Assembly: GCA_009911505.1 (NCBI GenBank)
Contig: QXXL01000010.1
Location: forward strand, 1 to 43,320
DNA: 43,320 bases
Direction: 5' to 3'
Source: Lachnospiraceae bacterium
Lineage (GTDB): Bacteria > Bacillota > Clostridia > Lachnospirales > Lachnospiraceae
Below are positions 24,803 to 33,389 of the stretch, in pieces (the stretch's first letter is position 1; every line of letters begins with the position of its first letter). The translations under genes and the position numbers were made by a program. The notes under the pieces are model-generated. The model ran no database searches, was not told the DNA's origin, and was given only the letters and a program-made list of their open reading frames with translations.

Positions 24803-27800
24803 TTATTTCTTAACAGTTGCTTTTTTCGGAAGCCCCGCTTTTTTCAAAGCGTTTTTATATTTTTTAAGTTTTTTGGCAGGTACTGTTACCTTCGCTTTTG
24901 TATTGATCTTGTTAAATGCTTTTGTTCCAAACGAGGTGATCTTGGATGCCTTTTTCATATTGATATCCTTTAGTCTGCCACATCCAGAAAATGCCTGTTT
25001 GCCAATTTTTTTAACGTTACTTCCAATCGTTACTTTCCTCAGCTTACTGCAGTTTTTAAATGCACTATTGCTTATCTGTACTACTTTGTAAGACACGCCC
25101 TTATACGTCACAGCCGCCGGAATTACCGCAGAAGTTATAGATTTCTTTACCGGCCCGGTTACTGTAACTGTTTTTGCCGAAGCGCTTACTACTTTGTACT
25201 TTAAGGACTTAGTTTTAAAGCTCTTTACTTCTGGCTGTACGGGCTGCGGATCCTTATTGTCCCCCTCATTGGCCGGGGGATTTGTTGATGGCGGGTTCGT
25301 CCCTGGAGGATTGGGGGTGTTCAGCAGTTTGTCTAGCTCTTCCTGCTTATCCTTTGCTTTCTGCTCATAGCCTGTCTGCTCGGCCTTCTTATCCTGTGCC
25401 AGTTTTTGCTGTGCGTCTGCTTCCTGCAGTTTGTTTATAGCCTCTGCTTCTTTCTTTGCAGCCTCGTCAGCAAGATCCTCTGCCTTATATTTCCTGGCCT
25501 GTGCCCTTGCAACTTTCGCGCTGCATACTGCACTAACCGCCTTTTTCTCCGACATATCCGACTCTGCACTGGCACGTTTTGCATATAATTTATAAAGCTC
25601 TACTTCAGCAACGAGCTTATCCTGCACATTTGCCGCTGCATTTACTTTGGTTTCTGCTGCTGTTATCTGTGCAGCAATACTGTTTAAAGCTTCCTGGGCT
25701 TGTGCCACTTTTGCGTCCGCCGCGTCTAACTGCTTTTGTGCCGCCTGTATATTCGATTCTAATACATCGCCTGCATTTTTTAGGGTAATGATTTCATAAA
25801 TAGTGGGGACAACGCCATCCCATTCCAATTTAATGTCGTAAACATTTTCCAAATCCGCTGTATAGAAAGCCGTATAGCTGCGATCTAACGTCCCCAGCTC
25901 TTCCCATGTATCTGCCCCAGTACGGACAGATACTGTAGCATTGCAAATGCTTGCGCCGCTCTGGAGAATATTAATCCTGCCAACACCCCTCTCTTCCGAA
26001 AGGTGATAAACTACGCTTCCTTTTGTTACACCTTCTGGTTTAAACGCCGTCGTAAAATCATTATCGTTAAGGTGCTGCATTACAATACCCTTTTGCAGCT
26101 CAAAATCCATATCAAATGTAGGATCGTTGATTGACGGGATAAATTCACCATCATTAATCTCTATTTCATATAATTCTGCCCAACGCCCTCCATTCGCCGC
26201 CGTAAAATACAGGCGCAGATACCTGGCCCTCACAGGGGTTATGTTTTTGGCCTCGCGGTATGCATATGCAACCTCTACTGCCCCTTCCCCAGGTGTCCAT
26301 CCATTTTCTTCCGGGCTTATTGAAAACGATGCACTGCTGGAATCCCCATCAATCACTAAAATATCCTGCCAGTCGGCATCGTCTCCGGAAGTAAGGGATG
26401 CCTGGAACTTAGCGGCACGCGGATAATCATATGTACCTACTTTCGTCCATACTTTCAGGGAACGGATATCTATCTCCTGACCCAAATCGTATGTCACATA
26501 AGATCCTGCTGCCGGCGTATTAGTATATTTTGCTGCTGTATTAAGATCGCCATCCACCCAGTTCCTCGTTGTTCCTATGCTTCTCGCGTCCTCGGATGAG
26601 CTTCCAATCGAGATATTGCTATCCATAAAATCAATGGGCCAAATTTCCTTGGATGAAACTACAAAAGTATCCAGGTTAAAATTAACTGCCTGCCCGCCCT
26701 TATTCATCAGGCGGATATAACGCGCAGATCCATTCTTACTTGCCGTCCATTCTTTTGCGTTGACTGACTTTTCCAACACAAGCCCCTCTATACCGGTGCC
26801 TGTTACCGTAATATCTGTAATTTCATGGATCCGGTCAAGCTTCAGCCCGACAAATCCGCCTGCAGGCAATGACGCGCCCTCTTTGGCCAGTAATGCAAAA
26901 GAGTCCTCTCCCATATTGGCTTCCCAGCTCTCGTCATCAGTATTGGTATAAACTGGCCCATTATTGCCTCCAACATAAGAATACGCTGCAAACTCGCTGA
27001 ACTGAACCCATTTATTAATATCAACATCGTTTACCAGCCTGATATACCGGGCCAAAGCACCGCGCAAATCTGCTACATAAGTATCCATGTCAGAGCCCGA
27101 ACCTGTATAGGAGTCTAAAGCTGTCCAGTTCTCCCCATCCTGTGAATACTCTAAATGGTAACGGGTCCATTTATCGCCACTTCCAGGAGAACCTACCAGG
27201 GCACGTACATTGCCCACTGTTTTGGCCTCCCCCAAATCAAGCTGGATATAATCCCCCGCCAGGGATACATCTCTTACAGTTGTTGACGGGTTAAACCATG
27301 TATAGGTGGAGTCATTTCCGTCTGTTACATTCCCTACATCGCCTTCATGAATTGTCCATCCTTCTGTATAAGAAAGCTCCGCCCTGTACTTCGTAGGGGG
27401 CACTGTATCGTCATCATCCGGACTTACAATCTGCTTTACCGCATCTGAAACATATTCCATCAGCTGCTCTGTAAATGGCTGGATATATTTCCTTCCGCCC
27501 TGTCCAGTTACAATAATATCTACATAAGTAAAGCTATAGGTCTTCGACGTTTCGTAGCATGCCTGCGCCGCTGAAAACCCATCGTAAACAGCTGATTTGT
27601 CATCGTTAAGAATAGACTCTAACGCATCCAGCAAATAAAGATCAGCCTGGGTTACATCACGCAGGTTGCCCGCATATGGTGTAAGCTGTGCTGCCATACG
27701 CCTGTTGGTACCTTCCTGCATATAAAAATTTATGGCGTCATTTATCGTCCCAAAAATGGCCTTCATTTCTTCTACATCGCTTAACTGGACATTACCCGCC

Positions 27801-29428
27801 GTAAGCTTTGACCTAAATGCAGCCAGCTTGTCTTTAATTTCAACGGATTCGTCGAATTCACCCTGTTTTCCTGCCTGTCCAGGACTCTGGGTAATCATGT
27901 GCTTAGCAATTTCACGCAGTGCATCTGATGACTCTGAACTGATCGGCGTCATATGATCGATATATTTAAACGCGTCATCCCATGCCTGATCGCCTTCGTC
28001 TGTATCCTTCCATATCTTCCAGCAAAAATCAGATGCCGTAAAAATCGCTACCTTTGACGGTTCAGAATCCTGCATCGGGTTTAAAATAACCCCCTGGTAT
28101 TTGCTGCCGTCTAAATTGGTCCGCAAAATATTGTTATGGCCGCCCATAACAAGGCTGTCCTTTGTATTATCATTACACGGCCAGTTTACCCAGAGGTACG
28201 GATAACGCCCCGGCTCCTTCTTTTCTGCCAGTTTGTTATAGAACCTGTCCGCAAACGCAGTAGTAACATCTCCCCAGATCTTTCCCCCTGTCATTACAAT
28301 ACGCACATTATCCCCTGTACCCTCGTGCAATTTCTGGATTTTCTGTACATCACTGTCATTGCCTGACATACTGTTTGCATATGCCATCCATCCAGGGCAA
28401 AACAGAAGGTCTGTTTTCAAGTCCGGATACTTTGTTTCCTTCAATTCCACCAGCCATTCCGTTACATCATTTAAAAGCATTACAAGCGTATCTGCGGACC
28501 ATCTGCCGCCATCCGATGCATCATCCTCTAAAATTGCAATCTGCCTAACCCCTGCTTCTATTACCTGGCCAAACTTTGCCTTAAGGTCTTCCAGATCCTT
28601 ATCATATGTATTCGCTGTTAAAGGCCTGGAGCTTTTAAAAGGATGAAGGGCATATACATAAAAGCATTTACTCTCATTCCCAGCCTTTGCCAATTCCCTG
28701 ACGTGGTTTAACGTATTCTTATCTGCATCCGTATCCGGATACAAATCACGCCATTGTTCGGCATGGTATGGATCATCCTTTGGCGCAAACACATATTGGT
28801 TCATTTTAATTTCGCCGCCAAATTTCATCAAATCCACACGATCTTCATGTGACCATGGGTTTCCGTAATATCCCTCAATAAAACCGCGGTATTCTATTTC
28901 TGCGTAATCCTGGATTTGCAAATTGCGGACGCTCTTCCCGTTTAGCTGCTCAAAAATACGTTTTAAAGTCGTCACACCATAATAAGCTGCATCAGTATTC
29001 TTCCCCAGGATCACGATATTGCTCCCGTCAATCCACAGCATGTAAGCGTCAAACTTGGCAAAAACCTCCTCGTCTGCACCATGGAGCATACCGAATTTAT
29101 CTGCCGCATCACCCGAACCATACACGCCTACCGTAAGCTTCGTATTCGCCGCCCCAGACGACACCTTTGTAAGCCCCAGAACTGCAAGCGTGTCATCAAT
29201 CTTCTTTTGTGTATAAGAATCTATTGCGCTTCCGGCCGTAACCGTCACCTTATCGGTTAACACCAGATTACCTGTCCCATACTCGATACTCTGCGGCGTT
29301 GGGTAAATTTCATATTCGCCGTCCCCCTCTTTTACCCCTGCATACACTGGCAAACAAAACGCCAGAACCAATGTAAATATGGCAGCCATATGAATCCCCA
29401 GCCTCCATTTTACTCTTCCTTTTTTCAT
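24803..29428 (-). CDS. Secreted GH84 beta-N-acetylglucosaminidase with CBM, coiled-coil and BspA-like repeats
   Basis: 1541 residues, exported (signal peptide 1-30, cleavage near VYA-GVK). In order: GH20b-like N-domain (about 35-175); GH84 catalytic barrel from 179 (YRGFIEGYYGNPWS) with the catalytic pair Asp302-Asp303 in ILEDDAS; a helical post-catalytic region; two F5/8-type (CBM32) sugar-binding modules around 680-820 and 960-1110; a further beta-rich module; a long Ala/Lys/Gln coiled coil (about 1230-1390); a Pro/Asn linker; and BspA-type leucine-rich repeats at the end (KLRKVTIGSNVKKIGKQAF). It likely removes GlcNAc from mucin or glycoprotein O-glycans. No LPXTG; how the C-terminus binds the cell or partners is unknown. 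RBS AAGGAGG. Confidence 0.92.
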   Translation of the reverse strand: MKKGRVKWRLGIHMAAIFTLVLAFCLPVYAGVKEGDGEYEIYPTPQSIEYGTGNLVLTDKVTVTAGSAIDSYTQKKIDDTLAVLGLTKVSSGAANTKLTVGVYGSGDAADKFGMLHGADEEVFAKFDAYMLWIDGSNIVILGKNTDAAYYGVTTLKRIFEQLNGKSVRNLQIQDYAEIEYRGFIEGYYGNPWSHEDRVDLMKFGGEIKMNQYVFAPKDDPYHAEQWRDLYPDTDADKNTLNHVRELAKAGNESKCFYVYALHPFKSSRPLTANTYDKDLEDLKAKFGQVIEAGVRQIAILEDDASDGGRWSADTLVMLLNDVTEWLVELKETKYPDLKTDLLFCPGWMAYANSMSGNDSDVQKIQKLHEGTGDNVRIVMTGGKIWGDVTTAFADRFYNKLAEKKEPGRYPYLWVNWPCNDNTKDSLVMGGHNNILRTNLDGSKYQGVILNPMQDSEPSKVAIFTASDFCWKIWKDTDEGDQAWDDAFKYIDHMTPISSESSDALREIAKHMITQSPGQAGKQGEFDESVEIKDKLAAFRSKLTAGNVQLSDVEEMKAIFGTINDAINFYMQEGTNRRMAAQLTPYAGNLRDVTQADLYLLDALESILNDDKSAVYDGFSAAQACYETSKTYSFTYVDIIVTGQGGRKYIQPFTEQLMEYVSDAVKQIVSPDDDDTVPPTKYRAELSYTEGWTIHEGDVGNVTDGNDSTYTWFNPSTTVRDVSLAGDYIQLDLGEAKTVGNVRALVGSPGSGDKWTRYHLEYSQDGENWTALDSYTGSGSDMDTYVADLRGALARYIRLVNDVDINKWVQFSEFAAYSYVGGNNGPVYTNTDDESWEANMGEDSFALLAKEGASLPAGGFVGLKLDRIHEITDITVTGTGIEGLVLEKSVNAKEWTASKNGSARYIRLMNKGGQAVNFNLDTFVVSSKEIWPIDFMDSNISIGSSSEDARSIGTTRNWVDGDLNTAAKYTNTPAAGSYVTYDLGQEIDIRSLKVWTKVGTYDYPRAAKFQASLTSGDDADWQDILVIDGDSSSASFSISPEENGWTPGEGAVEVAYAYREAKNITPVRARYLRLYFTAANGGRWAELYEIEINDGEFIPSINDPTFDMDFELQKGIVMQHLNDNDFTTAFKPEGVTKGSVVYHLSEERGVGRINILQSGASICNATVSVRTGADTWEELGTLDRSYTAFYTADLENVYDIKLEWDGVVPTIYEIITLKNAGDVLESNIQAAQKQLDAADAKVAQAQEALNSIAAQITAAETKVNAAANVQDKLVAEVELYKLYAKRASAESDMSEKKAVSAVCSAKVARAQARKYKAEDLADEAAKKEAEAINKLQEADAQQKLAQDKKAEQTGYEQKAKDKQEELDKLLNTPNPPGTNPPSTNPPANEGDNKDPQPVQPEVKSFKTKSLKYKVVSASAKTVTVTGPVKKSITSAVIPAAVTYKGVSYKVVQISNSAFKNCSKLRKVTIGSNVKKIGKQAFSGCGRLKDINMKKASKITSFGTKAFNKINTKAKVTVPAKKLKKYKNALKKAGLPKKATVKK

Positions 29429-29473
29429 GTTTTTCCTCCTTTTTTATTTTACAAATGCACTTTTTGCCTGCCA

Positions 29474-29512
29474 GCAGGCAGTTTATGCCATCAAATCCCG
29501 CAGGCAGTTTAT
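29474..29512. repeat. 13-bp direct repeat in the GH84 leader
   Basis: GCAGGCAGTTTAT occurs at 29474-29486 and again at 29500-29512, 26 bases apart, inside the 5' untranslated region. The first copy also forms part of a small GCCTGC/GCAGGC hairpin. Confidence 0.6.
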
Positions 29513-29526
29513 AGTTATAACTATAA
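29509..29526. promoter_or_regulatory. 18-bp perfect palindrome over the -10 of the GH84 promoter
   Basis: TTATAGTTATAACTATAA is identical to its reverse complement and covers the -10 box and the start of transcription, the usual place of a repressor. Confidence 0.6.
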
Positions 29527-29548
29527 CAATTTTCAGTAGTGAAGTCAA
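29520..29548 (-). promoter_or_regulatory. Promoter of the GH84 gene
   Basis: Minus strand TTGACT (29543-29548), 17-base spacer, TATAGT (29520-29525); leader of about 85 bases to the ATG at 29428. Confidence 0.7.
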
Positions 29549-29663
29549 TCACTTACTTTATACCACTATATCTGCAAAAGCCCATCCCATAAACAATGGC
29601 CAAACCTATAAAATCCACACAAACAGCAGTCAAAGCTGCCTTCTCTCGGCGGCAAACGCATAT

Positions 29664-29693
29664 GGCCGCCTGGCCACAATAAGCCAGGCGGCC
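29664..29693 (-). terminator. GC-rich hairpin after the deacetylase gene
   Basis: GGCCGCCTGGC and GCCAGGCGGCC form 11 perfect pairs with an 8-base loop, 30 bases after the stop codon. There is no T run on either side, so it may stabilise the mRNA end or act as a weak terminator. Confidence 0.45.
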
Positions 29694-29722
29694 TGCCTGC
29701 AAAATACCTTCGTGACAGCTGG

Positions 29723-30529
29723 CTATTTGAGGAAATCCATAAGGGTTCCAAATGTATAGCCCATACCTTCCCATTTTGTCAGCAGCTCATCCAGTATCTG
29801 CCCGTTTGTGGATGACGTACTGTGTAATAGTACAACTGCCCCTGGATGGATCCGCGGCAAAAGTTTGGCATATGCCTCCTCCGGCGTCGGCTGTTTATCC
29901 TCATACCAGTCAACATATGCAAGGCTCCAGAAAAATGTATGGTAGCCCAGTTCTTTTGCCATTTTTAAATTTTGTAGATTAAATTTTCCCTGTGGCGGAC
30001 GGTAGAGCTTAACCATTTTCTCTCCAGTAATTTCCTCGTACAGTTTCTCCACATCGCCAATTTCCTTGCCAAATGACTCCAAATCGCCAATTTTAGACAT
30101 ATCCGGATGGTGATAGGTATGGTTGCCAACCAGATGCCCCTCTTTTGCCATCCGTTTTACGATTTGTGGGGCGGTTTCTAAGAAATTGCCTACCACAAAA
30201 AAGGTTCCTGTTGCATTGTGCTTTTTTAATGCATCCATAATTTTTTCCGTATTGCCGTTTTCATATCCACAGTCAAATGTCAGGTAAATAACCTTTTTTT
30301 GCGTATCCCCCACATAAAATGCATCTTCCTTTGCCAGCTCCTCTGCGCTTACATTCCCTGTCGGGACGGTTCCCTCTTCTAAAAAACCCAGCCCCCAGTT
30401 ATCTGTTTCACCCCGCAGTGCATGGAAGCCGCCAAACACCTCTACAAGCCTCGCGGCGCCCGCCCCGGCGCCATACATCATCAGAAAAAGTAAAAGCAAC
30501 AATAGTGTTTTTTTGTATTTCATATGCAC
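29723..30529 (-). CDS. PdaA-type polysaccharide deacetylase
   Basis: 268 residues. Signal/anchor helix (8-26), then a NodB domain: TFDCGYENGNT with Asp86, HTYHHPD with zinc ligands His137 and His141, YRPPQGKFN, and VVLLHSTSSTNG. The overall sequence follows PdaA, which deacetylates muramic acid to start muramic-delta-lactam formation in the spore cortex. The second residue of the TFDxG motif is Cys here instead of Asn/Asp. Start ambiguous between ATG at 30529 and 30523; no strong Shine-Dalgarno for either. The short upstream gap has CATAAAATA, reminiscent of a sporulation sigma -10, but spacing to a -35 is poor. Confidence 0.88.
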   Translation of the reverse strand: MHMKYKKTLLLLLLFLMMYGAGAGAARLVEVFGGFHALRGETDNWGLGFLEEGTVPTGNVSAEELAKEDAFYVGDTQKKVIYLTFDCGYENGNTEKIMDALKKHNATGTFFVVGNFLETAPQIVKRMAKEGHLVGNHTYHHPDMSKIGDLESFGKEIGDVEKLYEEITGEKMVKLYRPPQGKFNLQNLKMAKELGYHTFFWSLAYVDWYEDKQPTPEEAYAKLLPRIHPGAVVLLHSTSSTNGQILDELLTKWEGMGYTFGTLMDFLK

Positions 30530-30595
30530 CCATAAAAAATCTTTACTTTATTTTATGAGGCATTTTTTGTTTCATTCTACTTTTGTGAACTTTGC

Positions 30596-31999
30596 CTACT
30601 TCCCATTCCAGCAATATGTACACAATTTACATTTGTCAATCCCCACTGCATCCAGCATATCGTCCAGACGGTTATACCGAAGCGTTGTAAAATTTAGCTC
30701 CTTACAGATTTCATCCACCATCCTGCTGTATTTTTCTGATTCTGGATCAGTGTATTCTTCCAAAACCTCATCTGTCACTTCCCCATCCTCAAGCTTGTCA
30801 ATCACCCTGCGTGTAATCAAATCCATTTCCGATGAAGAGCGTGAAAAATTCAGGTACTTGCACCCATATAAAAGAGGAGGGCATGCCGGGCGGATATGCA
30901 CCTCTTTAGCCCCGCTCTGATATAAAAATTCTGTAGTTTCCCGAAGCTGCGTACCCCTGACAATAGAATCATCAATTAAAAGCAGGCTTTTACCGCAAAT
31001 TAATTCTTCCACTGCCAAAAGCTTCATACGGGCAATTAAATTCCGCTGGCTTTGTATCGTAGGCATAAACGAACGCGGCCAGGTCGGCGTATATTTGATA
31101 AACGGCCGCGAAAATGGGATACCAGACTCATTCGCATACCCAATAGCGTGTGCAATTCCGGAATCTGGAACCCCTGCCACAATATCCGGATGTACATTAT
31201 CCCGTTTAGCCATTTTCCGCCCGCAGGCATAACGCATCTCTTCCACCCCGACCCCTTCGTATGAACTGGATGGGTACCCATAATATACCCACAAGAATGT
31301 GCAGATTTTCATATCATCCCCAGGGCTTACCAAAGTAGCGCACCCTTCATCTGTCACTGCCACAACTTCCCCTGGCCCCAGCTCTTTATAATCCGAATAC
31401 CCCAGGTTCTTGTATGCAAAATTTTCAAACGAGACACAAAAAGCCCCTTCCTTCTTGCCTACGACTACCGGCGTACGCCCATGTAAGTCCCTGGCCGCAT
31501 AAATCCCTTTTTCATTCATCAGAAGTAAAGATACTGAACCGTCTACCATTTCAAGGGCATAACGGATACCGTCAATCAGGTTCTCCTTTTGGTTAATTAA
31601 GGCTGCAAGCAATTCCGTAGCATTAATATCACCGCCGCTCATTTCCAGGAAATGAGAATGTTCGTTTTCAAACAGCATTTTAGAAAGCTCGTCCATATTG
31701 TTGATTTTGCACACCGATGTAATAGCAAATGTACCATGGTGGGAGCGGATCAAAAGCGGCTGCGGCTCATAATCGGAAATGCAGCCAATACCTAAGCGCC
31801 CCGACATTTCCTGCATGTCTTTATCAAACTTAGTACGGAACGGGGCATTTTCAATATTGTGGATGGAGCGGTCATAACCGCCTTTACCATACACTACCAT
31901 TCCACCGCGCCTGGTTCCTAAATGGGAATGATAATCAATCCCAAAAAACAAATCAAATACACAATCCTCTTTGGATGCAACACCAAAAAATCCACCCAT
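30596..31999 (-). CDS. PurF paralogue (amidophosphoribosyltransferase-like) lacking the glutaminase catalytic Cys
   Basis: 467 residues, colinear with PurF. The PRTase domain is intact: LLLIDDSIVRGTQL (340-352) and VAGVPDSGIAHA. Putative Fe-S ligands are kept: Cys233 (KICTFLWVYYGYP), Cys373/Cys380 and CKLCTYCW at the end. The N-terminal Ntn domain is not normal: PurF starts MCGI, here MGGFFG, so the nucleophile Cys is Gly2; the oxyanion-hole Asn-Gly pair is replaced by Val96-Cys97. The enzyme should not hydrolyse glutamine and would need free ammonia, or serve as a regulator. RBS AAAGGAG fixes the start. Similar MGGFFG proteins, annotated amidophosphoribosyltransferase, occur in gut anaerobes (from memory). 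It is not next to the pur operon. Confidence 0.88.
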   Translation of the reverse strand: MGGFFGVASKEDCVFDLFFGIDYHSHLGTRRGGMVVYGKGGYDRSIHNIENAPFRTKFDKDMQEMSGRLGIGCISDYEPQPLLIRSHHGTFAITSVCKINNMDELSKMLFENEHSHFLEMSGGDINATELLAALINQKENLIDGIRYALEMVDGSVSLLLMNEKGIYAARDLHGRTPVVVGKKEGAFCVSFENFAYKNLGYSDYKELGPGEVVAVTDEGCATLVSPGDDMKICTFLWVYYGYPSSSYEGVGVEEMRYACGRKMAKRDNVHPDIVAGVPDSGIAHAIGYANESGIPFSRPFIKYTPTWPRSFMPTIQSQRNLIARMKLLAVEELICGKSLLLIDDSIVRGTQLRETTEFLYQSGAKEVHIRPACPPLLYGCKYLNFSRSSSEMDLITRRVIDKLEDGEVTDEVLEEYTDPESEKYSRMVDEICKELNFTTLRYNRLDDMLDAVGIDKCKLCTYCWNGK

Positions 32000-32052
32000 A
32001 TTTACTCCTTTATTCCTTCCTGAAAAATTTAAACTTCATTGCTTCCTATATT

Positions 32053-32081
32053 ATGATAAACTTAACTGAAGAAAATGTAAA
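32053..32081 (-). promoter_or_regulatory. Putative promoter of the PurF paralogue
   Basis: Minus strand TTTACA (32076-32081), 17-base spacer, TATCAT (32053-32058), about 55 bases before the ATG. Confidence 0.5.
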
Positions 32082-32146
32082 CCTATTCAAAAATATTTTT
32101 ATTTGACAAACATCCGCCCACGACATAAAACTAAAACCTTTCCCAC

Positions 32147-32182
32147 AAAAAATAACACCTCCAAAATTACTATTTGAAGGTG
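32147..32182 (-). terminator. Terminator of the ferredoxin gene
   Basis: Minus strand CACCTTCAAAT and ATTTTGGAGGTG pair (one G-U, one bulge), followed by TTATTTTTT; 12 bases after the stop codon. Confidence 0.85.
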
Positions 32183-32193
32183 CTTTCCCGTTA

Positions 32194-32379
32194 TTATTCT
32201 GCATGTATCGCATTAACCGGGCACCCGGTAATGCAAGTCTCTACAGAATCCTTGTTTTCTTCCGTTGTATCTGCAATACTCAAGGCTTTACCATCATCAT
32301 CAATTACAAATACCGCAGGCTCGGTCGCAGCGCATAAGCCGCAACCAATACAAGTGTCTTTGTCTACCACTGCACGCAT
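32194..32379 (-). CDS. Ferredoxin, single [4Fe-4S] cluster
   Basis: 61 residues. Cys ligands CIGCGLC near the start (third-position pattern C-x2-C-x2-C) and the fourth in CITGCPVNAI, a one-cluster monocluster ferredoxin of the type common in Clostridia. Acidic, cytosolic electron carrier. The ATG at 32379 has GGAGGAG 6 bases upstream. It is the last ordinary gene before the accessory region. Confidence 0.92.
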   Translation of the reverse strand: MRAVVDKDTCIGCGLCAATEPAVFVIDDDGKALSIADTTEENKDSVETCITGCPVNAIHAE

Positions 32380-32475
32380 ATTCTGCTCCTCCTTTATATT
32401 AGTCCCTCTTAAGTATTGCACTAATCAGGACAATTTATTCCAGTATTTTCTATAATAATTCCAAAATGCAATTCA

Positions 32476-32640
32476 AGGTTCTCTTCGTTTGATATATACA
32501 TCATCAACCTTGAACAAAACCTTGACTGCTACTGGCTTTATCCGTCCGTCCACAATGAAGAAAAATACGGGCGTTATCTGGTTGATGAACTGAAAGAACC
32601 GGAATTGCCCGAAATGTCGCCATATATATCACCTCTTTTT
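32476..32640 (+). pseudogene. Unrecognised protein fragment on the plus strand
   Basis: An open stretch without start codon that reads like real protein: FDIYIINLEQNLDCYWLYP, then VHNEEKYGRYLVDEL and PELPEMSPYIS. It then runs into low-quality sequence that overlaps the HTH remnant on the other strand. Probably the inner part of a mobile-element gene cut on both sides; the family is not recognised. Its left end is at the boundary between core and accessory DNA. Confidence 0.35.
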
Positions 32641-32689
32641 AAGCATACCATACTAATGTGGAATGGGTGTGAAATTGCTTTATTTCTTT

Positions 32690-32868
32690 TTGGCATATTG
32701 GAGTTCTTTCTACGGGCATCGGCGGGTTTATCCGTTCCTCTTAATATTAACTATACTCGTTTATGTTTCACACGCTCTCAATACGGTTTTCCTTGCATAG
32801 TCGCTACACCCAATGAAGCGAACATTCCATTTTTCTGCGGCTTCCTGTGCTGTCATATATTCAAACAT
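32690..32868 (-). pseudogene. Frameshifted excisionase-like helix-turn-helix gene
   Basis: Begins MFEYMTAQEAAEKWNVR from an ATG at 32868 with AGGAG upstream, the usual opening of small HTH/excisionase-like proteins in Clostridia. After NVR the coding frame shifts: the second helix HWV-RLCKENRIESV is in another frame and has a TAG and a TGA, and the typical tail DKPADARRKNSNMPKRN is in a third. The frame from the start ends at 32761 after 35 residues. A decayed mobile-element regulator; it starts 10 bases after the 91-residue ORF. Confidence 0.7.
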
Positions 32869-32878
32869 ATCTGAACTC

Positions 32879-33154
32879 CTATTGCATATTTTCAGGAGTA
32901 CATTCGCCGCGTTCTTTCAGTGCTGCTATTACTTTCTGCTTGATTTCTTCCTGCACGGCATCCGGCATTGCTGTTATATAGTGTGGCGGCAGCTTTGAAA
33001 CTCCTGTGATTACCCCCTTTTCGTATCCGTAAGTCTTTTCAAAGTCATTTAGAAATTTCTCTTTTGCCAATACTGCTTTTACCTTATTTTCTTTACTGGC
33101 TAATTCCACCAGTCCGTCCAAGAACTCATTCAGCTCTCTTCTTGTAAAGCCCAT
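32879..33154 (-). CDS. Small unidentified protein of a mobile element
   Basis: 91 residues, no signal or membrane segment; predicted helical at both ends with a more hydrophobic centre (GVITGVSKLPPHYITAMPD). GGAGG lies 7 bases before the ATG, so it is a proper gene. It lies between a fragment (33158-33280) and the broken HTH gene, in the same direction and close together, which suggests a former operon of an integrative element. Family not recognised. Confidence 0.6.
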   Translation of the reverse strand: MGFTRRELNEFLDGLVELASKENKVKAVLAKEKFLNDFEKTYGYEKGVITGVSKLPPHYITAMPDAVQEEIKQKVIAALKERGECTPENMQ

Positions 33155-33157
33155 CTG

Positions 33158-33280
33158 TTAATCCTCCTTCTCAAAATAAAAAGGCAGGACCAGATCCGCA
33201 ATACATTTGTGAGCTATTTGATTAGCAAAACAGCGCTGCCTTCCACCAATATCCTGCTTCGTTGCAATTTTGAGAAAGGA
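33158..33280 (-). pseudogene. Gene fragment before the 91-residue ORF
   Basis: A 40-residue open end without start: SFLKIATKQDIGG, RQRCFANQIAHKCIADLV, LPFYFEKED and stop. The stop codon overlaps the ribosome-binding region of the next gene, as in a tight operon. The upstream part is missing: the frame is closed by TAG. Bases 33281-33385 hold no gene, only a hairpin CAACCC/GGGTTG at 33292-33311. Confidence 0.4.
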
Positions 33281-33364
33281 CTAAATCATCTCAACCCTTG
33301 GTTTTGGGTTGATAAGGAAGTATTCACAATAACTTATCATTAACGCTGACAAACAGGAGTGTAA

Positions 33365-33389
33365 GAAATAAACAGGCATTTTCGCCTAT
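33365..33389 (-). terminator. Small hairpin at the end of the helicase remnant
   Basis: AGGC-gaaaat-GCCT followed by GTTTATTT on the minus strand, right at the stop codon. Weak stem. Confidence 0.4.

Noticed and set aside
29553..29774. Small minus-strand frames downstream of the deacetylase gene
   Set aside because: They cover the GC hairpin and intergenic DNA, overlap each other in different frames and lack ribosome-binding sites.
30530..30595. Sporulation sigma (F/G) promoter for the PdaA-like gene
   Set aside because: GAATG and CATAAAATA are present, but the spacing of 15 bases is too short; not strong enough to list.
32605..32874. 89-codon plus-strand frame over the HTH remnant
   Set aside because: Only its first part, joined to upstream sequence, looks like protein; the rest is antisense of the broken HTH gene and hydrophobic noise.
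33292..33311. Hairpin CAACCC/GGGTTG as a transcription terminator or att core
   Set aside because: Six-base stem without T-run and no second copy in the window.
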